The position numbers and the translations under genes are program-made. From Anabas testudineus (taxonomy: Eukaryota > Chordata > Actinopteri > Anabantiformes > Anabantidae): 64,000 nt of DNA. The stretch's first letter is position 1; every line of letters begins with the position of its first letter. Positions 34,763-46,690 of the stretch are shown in pieces. The stretch spans positions 9,731,386 through 9,795,385 of the forward strand of contig NC_046624.1 of the NCBI RefSeq assembly GCF_900324465.2. Reading direction: 5' to 3'. A model generated the notes under the pieces. The model had not been told where the DNA came from, did no database searches, and worked only from the letters and a program-made list of their open reading frames with translations.

Positions 34763-37700
34763 ACACACACACACACGCACGTACAAAGACACACAGATGC
34801 GAGTGAGGTCAGTAGAGCTATTTTTGGAAGTAGCCGTTGATTATGCTGCTGCTGTGCCTCTATAAAGCCTGGGTATTCGCTCTGGTCCAGTTATACTCTG
34901 CTGAGCTGAACTAGACATCAGCATTTCACTCTCTGCGTTAAACCTGCAGCACGAACACTACAGGTGAGAATCCATGTTCTTCTTTTTCACCTTCATGATA
35001 AGCTGTAGTTTAGCCATGTATTTAAATTGATTTTAAAGATATCACAGGAACTTTACTCATCTTTCTTTTTCTAAATGACTTTAAAATTGTTTAACATCTG
35101 TTATAATAGTGTTAGGGTTAGTTACAATTTAAAAACTACAAATGCAGATACACACACTTTGGCAGCTGACAGACCTGAATATAAACAAAAATTATTATCT
35201 AGTTTTGTTTTCTAGGAATTGTATTTATTTTATGTGACTGAGTTCTGCACACAAAGACCAACAGTCTAATTACTTTTTTCTTTCCCACTACAGCATGAAA
35301 CGCAGGCGGCTGCTTCCCGTGCGTCTCTTACCCACCATCACTGAGACGCTTGAGGACTTGCCCGTCTATCCCTCATCCTCCCAGTCTACACAGAGCTCCC
35401 AGTCTCTAGAGGACTACATGACTAGTATCCAGGCCCTCGCCTGCCCTGTTGAGGCTCCAAGCTGTGGCCCTGTCAGACTACAGAGGCCCCCCAGGCTGCG
35501 GCAGTTCTCAAAGGCTCAGATGAAGCTCTCTGGCTCAGCCTCACTTCCTCGCAGGTCTCCCTGTGCACTAAGGACTTCCAGACTTTCCTGTCTGGAAAAA
35601 AACAACACAGATGATTTTTCTGTCTGTACGGGGAGAGAACGAGACTGGAGGGGTAAAGACCCCGTAGACTGGCTGTTCGGACAGATAAGGACTTGAAGAG
35701 AGATGTTTTTGTTGTGGGATGCCCTGTAAGCACTTTGGTGGAGTTCCGCATAATCAAACAAGGTCAGACTGAATGTTTATGAAGATCAAAACAGCTTTAA
35801 CATATGCTGGGACTTACTCTGATAACTGGACAAAGGCAAAATCACCATATGTCTCGTGGGAAGAGTGAAGATCTATTTATTTCTGTACACTGAGGACTCA
35901 AGACTTCATGTTTACACTGTTTTCTATTTTGTAAAGATGCAAAGGATATTGTTTCTAATAAAAAGTTAAACATAATTATTCTTTTCTGCTTCTACCTTTA
36001 CTTTACAAAAGAGCAAGTTATATTGAGTCATTATCATTTACTCCTTCCATTCATGCAGACCACACATCGTCCTGATGTAAACACAAGATCCAGTACTTTG
36101 TTCTGACTAAACTCAACCTAATTTGGCTTACAAGGACATGTTGGATATATATTATTTAGACATTTCTGACATTTTAGAGACTAAATTTAAGATAGGGAAC
36201 GGATTACCTTTTAATTAAAACAATACTGCAGCCCTACAGTAGTTCCACCCTGTGGGTGTGGTGGGTGTGTTCTAGACATTACTGAAGAAGCTGTGTCAAC
36301 AGCCAGAGGTGAAACGTAATTAAGTACATTTACTCAAACACCATGAACTCAAAAACAGCCCAGTGGTGGCTAGATAGTGTAGTGGTAAGATAGCTGCCCT
36401 CTATGCGGTACCTTGTACCTTGTACCCTTGTAAAACACTTTCAATCTAAGTGTCTGCTAAATGTAAATGTAAAAACTATTTGGACTTTTATGGTACTACT
36501 ATGTATGTATAATATTTACATATATTTTAAATATATTATTTTCAAGTACATTTGTGTGTTAACTTAAAGTAAATAACAGTAAATACTGGCAACAGTGTAC
36601 TTTGACATTGTAATGTTACTTGTTAGTTAAATAAAAATCCGAAGGACCTCTACCACCTTGAAAAATATATGAAGCAACTAAAATGACCCCCTTTGACTTG
36701 CTGCAATGAACATCTACAATTAAGTGATAAAAATCCAATAATAAGGATGTAACAGTTAAATAGACGCTTTAAAACGTACTTTATTTCTAGTAGTATAAGT
36801 TGCTCATAATATTTTAACTTTTACTAAGAATATACAGTAAACATGACACTATATTATACTACTGTAATATACTATATTTAGTGTAATTTTGATTCTACTT
36901 CAGTAAAATGCATCAGAGCTTCTTTAGTCACTAGACATAGACACAGACCAACCACACTGCATCACTGTCATCTAGTGGTAATCAGGTGGTGCTGCAATAC
37001 TGACGTTTTAAAACTAATAAAAAATACTTGATGTAGCCACTAGAGCGAGCTGCATGAACATACATTGGTATTTGGTTACTGGAGCAGACAAGCACAGACA
37101 ACACACTAAACCAGTCCTGTAGAGGTGGAGAAAAACTTCAGCAATCAGCGCTTGATTGTACTCTAGACATGCTTGTGAGAGCTTGTTCATACGTTTATTT
37201 AATTTGGATTGCAATAAACCTCGAAATCAACAATCTCTGTTCTCCCACCACACGACTAACACTCACGTGACTACAGTATGATCATGATGAAACATATAAA
37301 ATATTCAGACCTGTCAGGTGTAGACTAAACGTGATGGCAGTAAAGCTCTGTCTAGGAATGAAGGTGTGATTACAACAAACCATTAGTTTCCTTTTGGATT
37401 TTATGTGGAAGTCTATGGCTGGACATATCTGAAATCAATCACACAGTCACTGTATTTTCTAGAAATTCACATTAGGAGTTTCCAGATTTTGGTCCTAGGC
37501 CAGCTTCCAAACCAAGAGCACCACTGCTGAGTAATGTTTTGTTCCTCATATCCACAAAATATCTAATGAGTCAGTGTTGACTAACCTTTATCCTCACTTA
37601 ATTTTGTTCATGTGGCTCCAACTATGTCACTATAGCATTTCAAGCATTAAGAACATACATTGACAGTAATTGTGGTGAAACTTCACAGGCCATGACTGCG

Positions 37701-40512
37701 GCTGAAGATGATTATGACGCGAATTGTGGTCTCACTTAACATCCTGAATTTAATGTACGACTATGGAAGAAAGCAATTAGGTGCTGGAAGTCAAACAAAA
37801 CCACTGGCTTCCTAACTGCTGATGATGTGTGGTGGATGAGAAATGCTCTTCTGAATGATCTGGTCTTCGGCTGTACCGGCACAGTTCACTCCTTACGTTA
37901 AAGCCGTACTGACAAACCCATTCTACCACAAGATCAATTTAGCTTAGACCAATTAACTAAATGTAGTGTAAGAGACACGATAGGCATCTAAGAGATAAGG
38001 CTTTACTCATTGTACGTCATACAAATGAGTCATGTAGCCAGCAACTCTTGTTAACTACAAATTATAAGTCATAAGTGGGTTTTTTTTTTTCTTTTGTTTT
38101 TTGTTACAATGACTAACAAAAAAAAAGAGAAACCAAAACTAAATTGGCAAATGTACATTGAAATTTAAATAAAGCCCAACATGTATGTCAATGAACATCA
38201 AGTCTGGGATTTTTAACAAAACAGAAGTTTAGAGATGAAGGAAAAAGTCAATAAAAAATAAATATAAGTCCCCAATATGGCTGTTGTGCTTGCTCTCCTG
38301 TTGTGCTGGTTAAAGTGTGAAACTGTTTCACATTTGTTTTGTTGTTTTTCCTTCAGTCTGACAAATACAAATCAGTCTGATTGATATTTGCATTGAGAAT
38401 TTGGAAGCAGCAGCCTGAACCTTTTATGTATTCATTTATTTTGGTACTGGAGGGCTTTATTTCTTTAATTAGCTTTAATGTTGATTTTAGTTTAGGTTGA
38501 AACAACCCTGTCCAATGGCCCATTGTGTGGATGACCTCGGTGGTTTCCTTCCTCTTCTTAATTTTGAGCAGACTACCGTTATTCCTTTCTTTCTTTAATT
38601 TTTTGGTCATAGTGACATTTACACAAAAATCTCTGCAACTCTTTGTCTCTGTCATTTATGAGGTTATAATGTGTAAGAAATAGAGCCTTTTTAAAAAGGG
38701 CAAGCAGCCATTTGGTAAACCGGAACCATAGGAGGTTTCCGGCATACCTACTTTAGGCCAGAAGAATCATGAAACATCTTATACTGTATATCTGTATATC
38801 AGCCACTGCTGCGTATAAGAAAGTGTAGCGCTAACAGAGAGGTCTTAACCCATCCAAAATGTGGCCAAAATGCAGGACCAAAACATAATTTGTAGAAGAC
38901 AGTTTCATGACCCTGGTATGATCCGTGGAACAACACAGATTTCTGCCACATGATCACTGCACATATTTTTGCTGTGGGTTAATGTGAGCTCAATCAAACT
39001 GAGGCATGTGCATGTACAAACTTGTTTTTTTCCTACAACAGAAATAAGGATCCAAATTCACATCACTCAGACAATCAGAGTAGGTCGATTTGCACCTGCA
39101 GTAAAAACAGAAATTTTCCCAGCAAAAAAATTATTTGAGTCACAGTGGAGTCAACTTGGCTGTCTTTAAATAATACAGACAGAGACTGTTTAGCCAATAT
39201 CACCACGTTTGGCACATATGGTCATTTATGATTACTAGTTACATTTTTTCCAGTGTTTTAAGTACAACAAGACCAAACTCATTTTATGTAATATGGCAAA
39301 AATTGAGACACTTTTTAGTGTGTTTTCCAATTTTTTTACCAAACCGGGTCCCTGAACAATTGAAGTAGTAACACAGGAATCAACATACACAGTAGAATGA
39401 CTGTTTATTTTCACTGTAGCCTACGAACTGCCATATCTGAGAAATATATATTCGGGTCATTCTACATGTCTGGACAAAATCTAGAGTACTTAGCTATTAG
39501 TGGAAAAAAAAACATGTTTTGATTGAATTCCACAGTGACTTTCATTTTTAGCAAAGACACAGTGTTAAAATCCCACATTAAAGCTCCAGATGACCTAATG
39601 GAAAGTTCCAGTAATGTAATGTGTTAAGTCATCCTCTATAATGTAATATTACAATTACTTCTTTTTATTTTTTTCTAATCAAATAGAAAAACCTATTGTA
39701 TGTATTCTGTATGCTGAATGTACACATATTAAGTGTGTGACTAATGCGGATTTTCCCAGAATGATTTATTGAGTCTGGCTTGAGGGACAAAACCTTGAGA
39801 CAGACTGCCCACCTTGTCCTGCCCTTACACACACATACACTCACTCAAAAACCTGCTAGTGAACACAAAGGGGAACTCCTGCCCACAAAAATATAAATCA
39901 AACAAGTAGCCAAACTCTCGGCAAACAGCTTTCCAGACAAACCTCAACAGCAAAATGTTTACTGTCCAAGTGCTTTGTTAAGCAGTTAGTGTATATGACT
40001 GAAATCTGAGTTTCCCTCCCCTCCTTTCCATTTCCAAAGTCACTTTGTGGAGAAAAGGGGATTTTTGTGGTTTGCCAGCAGTTTGGTATGTTGGAAAAGA
40101 ACCCAGAAATGTCAGGTCTTTGCTCACAACTGCAGCCAGATTGGAAGCTTATGTAGTCTCAACCAAAATTCAAACTGGTTCCAGTTTTGGTATAAGTGTG
40201 ACCCACTCAGGTGATCTGTCTGAGCCTGAGCTTCTGTTACCTCACGAGATCTCAGCTGGAAGTTTTTCCCTTCATGGTAACAGTTGTACGTCCTCAGCAG
40301 TGACAAGATGTCCGACCTGAAAATGAACCCAAGACCACAAAGGAAATATTAACACTCACACTCTCTCACTTATTAGAAGTAATGGTAAAATTGAATATGT
40401 TTAATCACCACTGTGATTTTGTGCATATACTGTGCAGCAAAAGATTTGACAGGACTTACTTTGGTATATGTTTCTCTTCACTGAGCTTCACGTAGGTTTG
40501 ATGCTCACCCAT
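29885..40512 (-). CDS. rassf4: Ras association domain family member 4
   Basis: Ten coding exons: 40460-40512, 40241-40316, 33330-33436, 32790-32869, 32057-32226, 31540-31641, 31408-31459, 31188-31309, 30481-30578, 29885-29954; total 309 residues (human 321). Key stretches are [51 protein letters not shown], the Ras-association domain beginning [19 protein letters not shown] and ending in [11 protein letters not shown], and a C-terminal SARAH coiled helix ([20 protein letters not shown]). The SARAH domain pairs with Hippo-pathway MST kinases. TYNCYHEGK rather than the RASSF2 form TYNLYYEGQ marks it as RASSF4. Splice phases agree throughout. The 6.8-kb intron between coding exons 2 and 3 contains depp1 on the other strand, the same nested arrangement as in human. 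The first coding exon has an acceptor 16 bases before the ATG, so an upstream leader exon exists, probably at 45909-46050. Confidence 0.96.
31785..31861. repeat. (CA)n microsatellite
   Basis: About 38 nearly perfect dinucleotide units within a rassf4 intron. Confidence 0.98.
34709..34777. repeat. (CA)n microsatellite upstream of depp1
   Basis: About 33 dinucleotide units with few interruptions, ending roughly 80 bases before the depp1 TATA box. Confidence 0.97.
34861..34867 (+). promoter_or_regulatory. TATA box of depp1
   Basis: TATAAAG is followed about 100 bases later by a good donor (34964, GTGAGA), defining a short leader exon of about 34892-34963. A CArG/MEF2-like CTATTTTTGG lies 30 bases upstream of the box. 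The next exon starts after the acceptor at 35291-35292, two bases before the ATG. Confidence 0.7.
35295..35696 (+). CDS. depp1: DEPP1 (decidual protein induced by progesterone; FOXO target)
   Basis: A single coding exon of 133 residues. The start [20 protein letters not shown] matches human [39 protein letters not shown] matches SPSLDDYVRSISRLAQPTS; and the end [12 protein letters not shown] matches DPLDWLFGES. Human DEPP1 is about 212 residues; the fish protein stops soon after the DWLFG motif and lacks the remaining C-terminal part. Mammalian DEPP1 is a FOXO-induced, starvation-responsive protein affecting autophagy and peroxisomal or mitochondrial oxidant handling; its biochemical action is unclear. 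It is nested in a rassf4 intron on the opposite strand, as in human. The coding exon starts just after a splice acceptor, and a poly(A) signal AATAAA is at 35957-35962. Confidence 0.93.
   Translation: MKRRRLLPVRLLPTITETLEDLPVYPSSSQSTQSSQSLEDYMTSIQALACPVEAPSCGPVRLQRPPRLRQFSKAQMKLSGSASLPRRSPCALRTSRLSCLEKNNTDDFSVCTGRERDWRGKDPVDWLFGQIRT
36360..36478 (+). repeat. SINE remnant
   Basis: GTGGTGGCTAGATAGTGTAG with a following TGCCCTC block looks like a tRNA-like head, and CTAAGTGTCTGCTAAATG followed by TAAATGTAAA is the standard tail of a fish SINE family. It lies in the long rassf4 intron, 3' of depp1. Confidence 0.6.
36480..40240. other. Rassf4 intron, no further feature
   Basis: AT-rich DNA. I found no exon, RNA gene or convincing repeat beyond short A or T runs. 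Confidence 0.5.
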
Positions 40513-41426
40513 TCTGACAAGAGCCCAGCTGTGGCAGAAAAACAAGACATACAAGCATTAAAAATAACCTAAAAATAGTATTATCTCTAACTAATGTTAA
40601 AGAGTATACCAGTTCAGTATATATATCAGTTGTAATTCACCATACAACCTGCATTGTTACAAGGTGCCATTCAAAGTTACGCAGTTCCGACAAGATTTCT
40701 CTGGGACTGGATTCCAAAGTTACACAGTGCCAAAACAGACAAACCAGGTTTAGAGATGCTAATGGTGGTTTTGACACTGTTAGTTTATTACACAAATCTT
40801 ACATATCAGTTAACACATAGTTTGAGAAATATTGCTAAGAATGCTTTCTTACTTTTATATTGTGTGCCCTATTAACAGTAAAATAAAAACACAAACTGTG
40901 TTATCTCAACTAATGACTCACTCGACATAAATGATGATGCAAAAAAACTTAAATGTGCAAAAACAACCTTGCATTCACTTCATGTGCTGTCATGTTTCCC
41001 TTAAGATTCGATTAGATGTTTTTCTAACCAAACTGTTGAATGCAGGGGTCCTGTATTAAAAGCAGGGACAGGGAATTAGGAGAAATCACGTGGTGTTGAC
41101 ACAAAGCCAGCAGCTGATAAAAGCAAGATGTCACGTCAGTCCCCAACAAAGCCCAGAAAACATTACACCTTTTTGTCCAATTCAAGGATAACTCCTACTG
41201 TTCCTGCCAGCTAAACAGACAGCACACTCATATTAGAAGTCTTACGTTTTAAATTAGTTCATTCAGATTTGTGGCACAGTTTCTTCAGAAAACAACAATG
41301 CTTTGTGCACACAGTTAATGGAAATAATGGTGTCCTTCAAGGAGTCTTCTTTGACAGTCCTGGAGTTATGTCCTGATCCCTGCATCCTGAGTCTTGCGTC
41401 CTGATATTAGAGAGAAAGTGCCGGGA

Positions 41427-41436
41427 GGGAATTTCC
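41427..41436 (+). promoter_or_regulatory. NF-kappaB site in the chemokine promoter
   Basis: GGGAATTTCC fits the consensus GGGRNWYYCC exactly and lies 45 bases upstream of the TATA box of the CXC chemokine, the position typical of cytokine promoters. Confidence 0.7.
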
Positions 41437-41481
41437 TGCTTTGGAAAGCCCAAATGTGAATGAGCGGAGGAGGGGCATGAG

Positions 41482-41488
41482 TATAAAA
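41482..41488 (+). promoter_or_regulatory. TATA box of the CXC chemokine gene
   Basis: TATAAAA lies 36 bases before the start codon, predicting a leader of only about a dozen bases. Confidence 0.75.
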
Positions 41489-41523
41489 ACAGTCTCAGTG
41501 TCAACGCACAGCATGTTCTCAGT

Positions 41524-42891
41524 ATGAAGCTGTATTCTCGGTCACTGTTTCAGCTCGCCTTCCTGACCTTCTGCTGTGTGCTTATCACAGGTAAGACTAA
41601 AGATTGATTGAAGCTTTTTGATCTTTATGTTTTTGTGGGACTCTGTTGTCATATATAGACTTAGTGTCTGAGCATGTGAAGCTTCAGGGACTGCAAAAGC
41701 AGAAGTGGGTGGCTGTGGATCAGGACGTAAAGCAGTTATCCAGTGGGGTCATCAGTTTGATTCCCAGATCCTGCTCTCCATATGTTGAATTGAACTGGCG
41801 TCACTGCTCTGCTGATATCGATGTGTGTGCAAATTAGTGAATTAAAAGAAGCACTGTAAAGTGCTTTGGGTACCAATAAGAAAGAAAAAAGGTTTTTATA
41901 AGTGCTGATCATTTAATTATCATTGTATCGAATAAACCTGTAAACCTGTTACTGTGTCTTTGTAGTGAGAGAGTCAGACAGCACGTTTGTCCCAGGAAAA
42001 TGTTTGTGTCCACAAACGCAACAGGGTGTCCGAGGGCAACTCAAAGAGCTCGCAGTCTTCCACAAAAGCCCCAGCTGTAACAAAGTGACAGTCATGTGAG
42101 TACCATATCACACGTGTGTCCACATATACATGAGTCTGAATGACTGTGACTAAATGTGTTGGTTTACATGTGTTTTACAGAGTGACACTGAAGCACAACA
42201 GCGAACAAGTGTGTTTGAATCCAGAGGCAGCAATGGGCAAACAGCTGGTTCGCTGCTGGAACAGGTGAGAGCTTTAATAACTCTGTTAACAAACTAACAG
42301 ACACATGCACATTAAGGGCATGTAGAGGAACTGTGTAAGGTTAACATAGGCTTAGGGGGAAACTAGAGCTATGCCAACTCTTTTATGTTGGAAATAAAAT
42401 CCAGCGAAGACCTTTGGACGATGTGATATGCTATATTGGTATTACACAACAGAAGGTCCTATTCACTTATAGAGGGGTGCCACCCAATTTTCCTGTAAAT
42501 CATGGCCAACAATGTTTTTTTTTTAGTTTTTGTTGTCAAGCCTGTTCTTGTAACAACAAAGCATTGAGCTACGCAGTTTTTTTTTTTTTTTATCTTACCT
42601 GAACATAACACTGTGCTAGTTAACGCATTTTATATAAGAGGATATGGAATACAGGTATAAATATATATATGGTAACTCCTCTTTTAGTTAGGTGTACAGT
42701 ATCACTTCAATTTCTGATTCAAATTCAAATATTCTGTGCAGAATAAACTCGTCTCAACATCCGAACTGAATGTTGTGTTTTTGTATGTGTTTTCCAGAGC
42801 TCAAAAGATGAATAGTGATCCAAAAGTGTGCTTAAAGAGGAGGAGGAGGAGGAGGGGAAGAGGTGGTCAGCGGAAGAGGACTCCGCGGTAG
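41524..42891 (+). CDS. CXC chemokine of CXCL9/10/11-like type with a poly-basic tail
   Basis: Four coding exons, 41524-41590, 41966-42095, 42181-42264 and 42798-42891, give 124 residues. This is the classic CXC layout of signal-peptide exon, CXC exon, third-cysteine exon and tail exon, with phases agreeing. MKLYSRSLFQLAFLTFCCVL is a signal peptide. The mature part begins near VRESDSTFVPGKCLCPQTQQ; CLC is the CXC motif, followed by the cysteines of SPSCNK and EQVCLNPEAA. GKCLCPQTQQGVRG and VTLKHNSEQVCLNPEAA resemble human CXCL9 and CXCL10 (RCSCISTNQG; ATLKNGVQTCLNPDS). No ELR precedes CXC. Two extra cysteines (VRCWN and KVCLK) could form a third disulphide. The tail has six arginines in a row followed by RGGQRKR, as expected for strong heparan-sulphate binding. 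Orthology to a named fish ligand cannot be fixed by eye, so no symbol is given. Poly(A) signals are at 43132-43137 and 43217-43222. Confidence 0.9.
41705..41925 (+). repeat. tRNA-like SINE in intron 1 of the chemokine gene
   Basis: GGTGGCTGTGGATCAGGACG resembles a pol III A-box region, CAGTTTGATTCCCAGATC the B box, and AGCACTGTAAAGTGCTTTGG plus TTTTTATAAGTGC the tail of a widespread teleost SINE. Confidence 0.65.
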
Positions 42892-43834
42892 GAAACAACA
42901 CCACAGGAGAGACTCATCCCTGAACTTCTGACAGTCAGACTGACAAATGCAACAAAGTACACGCTGGTTCTTGCCAAACTGTGGACTCTTAAATCCAGAC
43001 CGCCATCTGAATGTCTGGCTTTAGATCAAACTCTCTTTCTAGGCCAGCAGTAGCAGAGGGTTTGTGCATATGACTGTGGACTGAACAAAAAGCCCTGGTG
43101 GCTTTTCATAAATGTTAAGAGTTTTAACACTAATAAATGGTCAGTATGTTGTTTTTATACACTATAAGCTTCTATTTTTATATGAATATGTGCATTTGTC
43201 ATAAACTGTTTTGTAAAATAAATATAGCAGATGTGACAATTATGGCATGACCGTGTGTGTTATCTATTTTAAAACTCCCATCTCTCTTTAAAACTGGTGG
43301 ATGGAAAACAGAGTGACTTCTTTGGCGGGACATGAGACACTTGAACCACGCTCACTGCTTTAGTTAATGAACTACAGGATGTGAATCACTGAAAGGCACA
43401 AAGCAAATAAATCTCTCTCACTCCAAACATCTGCACAAATATCTCAAAGCAGTAACAGGAGCAAACTGTACAGGAGGTCATATAAAGTGGGGAAACAAGT
43501 GTGCATATTGCAGGTTGTAGAATTTTATAATTTTATGGACTATTGTGTAGTGTTACAGCTACAGACCCATCAAGGTGATCAGGGTGTGAAGACCAGCTTC
43601 ACCTCAGCTCTGAGATTTCCAGTAAATCACGTGATACAAGGTCTCAAAGGAGCTGCAACACACACACCCCATTCTTTTGAATGATTTTGCCCTGCACTGA
43701 CTCAGTCTGGGTAACACCAAGTAAATAACCAAGACATGCGCCAGCCTGAGTACTCGGATTGCTATGGGAAGTTGCACAACTGGTATGTGATCCCAGGAAT
43801 ACTTAACGCTCAATATCACCCGGGTAGTAAAGTG

Positions 43835-43844
43835 GAAAGTGAAA
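43835..43844 (+). promoter_or_regulatory. ISRE-like site downstream of the chemokine gene
   Basis: GAAAGTGAAA is an exact GAAANNGAAA interferon-response core, about 0.95 kb 3' of the chemokine stop. Single short site; functional relevance is inferred. Confidence 0.4.
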
Positions 43845-45326
43845 GGAGACTGCTCAACAAGCTCGCCTTTGTGACATGTGGGTAATAATTAATTAAAGAG
43901 ACTTTTCATTTCGACTGTGTCAGTGATGTTTACAGTGACTCTGCAGTCAGATCACATTCATCAGTAATGAGGTTAGAAAGTGATACTGAGAGGATCTGTC
44001 AACAGTTGTGAAGATAACGGCCTTCTTATTGGATGGCATGTGTCGAGCAGAGATGCCCTTAAAACTCACTGTAAATAAGTACATTTAATGGAGTACTTCA
44101 AAATCAGTCTGTACTAGTGTAATTGGTATTTGTCTTAACTAAAGTAGAACATTAACTTGTGAGATAATGTTATTTTAGATCCCAACTTTTGACATTATAC
44201 TTTTCATTTTAGGATGTGTTTGTATGGCAATTTTCTGACAGTTACATCAATGAAAAAACAAAAAAATACCTCATTAAACACATATTTATTTCATCCCATT
44301 CCAACTTTAACATGCTGTTTACTGTTAACTGACACTGGATGCTTGTATTTCAACACTTGCTGTGCAGAGGCAGTCTCTGAAATCCTTTTCAATGTACCTG
44401 AGAGATATCAAAGTCAATGTTACAATACTTCCACCTAGTGTCTGTGTGTGGCATGCACTGAACCTCTATTATAGCATCATGTCTCCATTTTATTCAGTAA
44501 TGACCCACTGAGCATCTTGAAGACACAATGTTTCAAAGTTTTAAATGCCCTTATACAGAAATGCATGCAGAGACAGCCTCCAGGATACTGGACAGCTTTA
44601 ACATTGTCTTTACTCCAAATGGCTTTTTCATTGGGACTTGAAGTAGTTTCTCAGAATCCATTTAGTGGCGTAATATGGTCACATGAGAGATGATTCCTTT
44701 TCCATTTCTTGCAGCCGAAACAGACATTTGTCGAGAAAGAAGAAGAAAGAAGACAAAAGTGCTTGCATGAGCACTGATAGTTACCACAGAAATCAGGAAA
44801 CACGCTTCCTAGTACTGACCACAATTCGGTCTGACTGGGAAGTGATCTTTGGGAAGTGACGCGCACGTTTAGCTAAACAATGAACACCAAACACAAAGGC
44901 TGAAAAGTCTTTTGAATTTCAGTCACACTGTTTCTCCGCTTATTACAGATTAAAATCCGTGTTATCCTCTTATAGAACTGTTCATATGAAAATCCCCAAA
45001 ATGTTTGTGTTAATCACTGCAGCTCTACCCCCTCCCTTCACTGACCTCCACTGACCTCCACTCTCATTCAAGGAGACTGCAGACAAGGTAGATGCACAAT
45101 AGGACGTCCAGTCTACCTCTCATACATATTTAGACATAATAATGGCTGCATAAATATCCCATAACTTAAAAGATTCCAGTCTTTCACAATTATTATGAAT
45201 TATTCAGCCGCTGCACCTGGCTGAACAGAAGATGGACTTAAGGCTTAGAGCTGATGTATTAGGGGGTCACTGGATGGGGTGATGCCCAGACTGTGGTTGA
45301 AGGGTGAATTAACATAATGTGCCGCC

Positions 45327-45369
45327 TCTTCTCTTCTCTTCTCTTCTCTTCTCTTCTCTTCTCTTCTCC
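45327..45369. repeat. (CTCTT)n microsatellite
   Basis: About eight perfect pentamer units. Confidence 0.97.
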
Positions 45370-45908
45370 TGTGTGTAAGATCCCTCGATGGACAAAGGAC
45401 CTTCATTGCAGGTTTGCTAATTGGTTTCAACATCGCGAGATTCAGATCCAATTATCGCACCTTCTCTGCCAGCTGCTCCCTCAGACAAAACCATTCCCAC
45501 CCGTAAAATAGGTCCAGCAGAGCTCCAAATAACGATTATGATGCAAATGGTGTCAAACCGTTTCCCACATAAGTCTGCACTGAAAGCCAAACGCGAACTA
45601 GAGACATTTATCAGCAAATCACTTGCACGCCATTTATGTCTGCTGCAGCTATTATTGTAAGAATGCGACCATTTGGTTTTATACGAGCAGGCTACAGATT
45701 AAAGCTGAGGAGAAAGAAAGTTTTAAAACCCAACTCACCACCTTAATATTGCAAAGAAATAAAAAAACAAACAAATAGACGCCGTCAGTAACTTCACAAC
45801 ATCTTGTCATCATAGCATTTACTTATTTTCAGGTTTAACGACATGATTTAAGTTCTCTCTTTATGGATCTTTAAAAAAATACCCTTTATTTAAATAGTTT
45901 ATTCTTAC

Positions 45909-46160
45909 CATAGCAGACTGCGTCCTCCGTCTTCTTCCGTATATCCACCAGCGATGTCAGCCCTTATTCCGTTTGTTATCAGTCTTCATGCCGGACTAGC
46001 CGTGAGACATTCAGAGCCGGAGCGTAAAATTGACGTTAGGATAATCCAATAAATGAGGAACACTGGTGAGCTGTAGCCAATCAGCGTTAAGAGTAGGCGG
46101 GTTATTGCTGCACAACCTTCGTGTGTCCAAGCGCAACCTCAGCGCTTCTTCTTAGGGTCA
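45909..46160 (-). promoter_or_regulatory. rassf4: Probable promoter and non-coding first exon of rassf4
   Basis: A local island of GC-rich, CpG-containing sequence holds two CCAAT boxes (AGCCAATCAGC near 46076-46086 and ATCCAAT near 46044). On the minus strand it ends at 45909 in a strong splice donor, CTATG followed by GTAAGA. The next minus-strand acceptor that fits is at 40529-40530, 16 bases before the rassf4 start codon. The chemokine gene would then be nested in this first intron. Transcript evidence is not available here. Confidence 0.55.
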
Positions 46161-46618
46161 TCAATCACATCAGCGTTTTCTTTCTGCTTAAATATTTATA
46201 ACAAAAATAAAATAATTCAACAATATGTGTACTAGTTTTGTTATTTGAAAAAAAAAAAAAGTTAGATGAAATGTTGTATATTTTAAAATCACATTCTTTG
46301 ATGACCACATATGTTCATCACTGGTGGAAAAGGTTGTTTTATTCAGCTAATGTTGTGCTTTTTTATTTTATATTTTATGATAGGGATCTTATGTCCTATA
46401 CAAAGAACAACTGATCTGCAATTGTTTTTCTCTTTTGTATGTGCAGTGATAAGAAATCCATTATCACAGCTGCCCTTAAAGCAGCTACTCTGTGTTTTTT
46501 TTTTCCATCTCAGCAGTAAAGGAAGAAGTGCCTGCTAAGATTTATTTCTCCCATCCTGTTTTTGAGCCTGGATCTCTCATTTAGGAAACTGTTGTAGGGT
46601 GGAAACACAAACTGTAGG

Positions 46619-46690
<72 letters not shown>

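Noticed and set aside
34537-34794. Frames coding runs of Cys-Val
   Set aside because: They are translations of the CA microsatellite.
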